Below are positions 5,769 to 6,106 of a stretch of 6,106 bases of DNA, one piece after another (the first letter of the stretch is position 1; every line of letters starts with the position of its first letter). Below the pieces are notes generated by a model. That model was not told where the DNA came from, did not search any database, and saw only the letters and a list, made by a program, of their open reading frames with translations. A program made the translations under genes and the position numbers. The stretch comes from SMTZ1-83 sp048883405. GTDB lineage: Archaea; Asgardarchaeota; Thorarchaeia; Thorarchaeales; Thorarchaeaceae. The DNA is taken from NCBI GenBank assembly GCA_048883405.1, contig JBHLQS010000171.1:1-6106 (forward strand). Direction: 5' to 3'.

Positions 5769-6017
5769 TCACTTGCTCTTCTTTTCTCGATCGTAGGACT
5801 CCCATGCGTCAGCAGCTGCCGCAGCGTCTCTAGAGCGAAGCTCTGAGAGAACATGCTCGCGTATCTCTCTGCTCTCTAGGATGCTCTCAGACCGCTTTGA
5901 AAGCGAACTGGCAATCTCCTTGGCGGTATCATAAGGAGCGCCACTCCTCACGGCGCTAACGACCACCTTTTCAGGCATGAAAACCTCGGTCGAACCATCT
6001 TTCTTCTTGACGTTCAT
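5769..6017 (-). CDS. Stand-alone ATP-cone domain protein
   Basis: The 82-residue product is essentially one ATP-cone domain, the nucleotide-sensing module found at the N-terminus of ribonucleotide reductases and in NrdR. Visible hallmarks are V3-K-K-K-D-G8 with S-T-E-V-F13, M-P-E-K17-V-V-V-S, R24-S-G-A-P, A-x-x-I-A (32-36), I46-x-x-x-x-I-R-E-H-V-L (to 56), and the tail A-D-A-W-E-S-Y-D-R (69-77). In known proteins the K-R/K-D-G and lysine segments bind ATP or dATP and change oligomeric state. No zinc ribbon, reductase barrel or other domain is attached, so it cannot be a normal NrdR or NrdA/NrdD. It may be a nucleotide-responsive regulator or partner in trans; that is inference. It is the only minus-strand gene here and converges on the small membrane-protein gene. 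GGATTTGG before the ATG is at best a poor ribosome-binding site. Confidence 0.85.
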   Translation of the reverse strand: MNVKKKDGSTEVFMPEKVVVSAVRSGAPYDTAKEIASSLSKRSESILESREIREHVLSELRSRDAAAAADAWESYDREKKSK

Positions 6018-6078
6018 CCAAATCCGTACTCTTTATGTGATTCGGGACTCAGCAGTATGTCCCACTGTATTACGTACA

Positions 6079-6094
6079 ATTATCAAATAAGGAG
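6079..6094 (-). promoter_or_regulatory. A/T-rich promoter candidate upstream of the ATP-cone gene
   Basis: On the minus strand this reads CTTATTTGATAATTG, a loose TATA-like segment about 65 bases before the start codon. It would give a leader of roughly 45 bases. The same A/T-rich block could equally serve a plus-strand gene beyond the window. A short inverted repeat (TGTA-TTACG-TACA, 6066-6078) lies beside it. Evidence is weak. Confidence 0.2.
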
Positions 6095-6106
6095 TTGCTT
6101 TTTAGT

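Overview
The window reads as archaeal chromosomal DNA. Several genes have mainly archaeal relatives: an archaemetzincin, a stand-alone ATP-cone protein, and a very large surface protein made of an arylsulfotransferase-type propeller plus Ig-like modules. Shine-Dalgarno-like sites are of the GGTG type and the candidate promoters are TATA boxes. The Ig-like modules (pattern Y-x-I/L-x-x-N-G-T followed by G-x-W-x-G), together with medium GC content, recall Asgard archaea of the Thorarchaeia type. That placement is an impression from the protein style, not a measured result.

Layout, left to right. Positions 1-84 hold the last 27 codons of a membrane protein whose ending resembles DUF3307 (SatE-like) proteins. 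Seven bases later, on the same strand, comes a SatD-family protein with a C-terminal helix-turn-helix (92-703). A small hairpin separates it from an isoprenylcysteine carboxyl methyltransferase-like membrane enzyme (793-1431). After a 140-base gap with a candidate TATA box comes a 1028-residue surface-anchored protein (1572-4658): an arylsulfotransferase-like beta-propeller, four Ig-like modules, a discoidin-like module, a fifth Ig-like module and a C-terminal membrane anchor. An archaemetzincin metalloprotease (4686-5216) follows 27 bases downstream and is probably co-transcribed. A 62-residue two-helix membrane protein (5393-5581) lies after a 176-base gap. The only minus-strand gene, an ATP-cone protein (5769-6017), converges on it across 187 bases that contain a possible structured element.

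How the genes may work together. DUF3307 and SatD form a recurrent gene pair, and here they look like one operon. SatD keeps a spacing of acidic and arginine motifs that suggests a divergent class III nucleotidyl cyclase fold lacking the catalytic Asn. The sulfotransferase-like protein would act outside the cell, tethered to the membrane. The archaemetzincin lacks any export signal and should be cytosolic, so their tight linkage is transcriptional rather than clearly functional.

No tRNA, rRNA, CRISPR array, insertion sequence or attachment site was seen. No stretch longer than 300 bases lacks a gene. The most interesting points are the SatD/cyclase motif match, the modular sulfotransferase-like surface protein with its complete apparent active site, and the stand-alone ATP cone.
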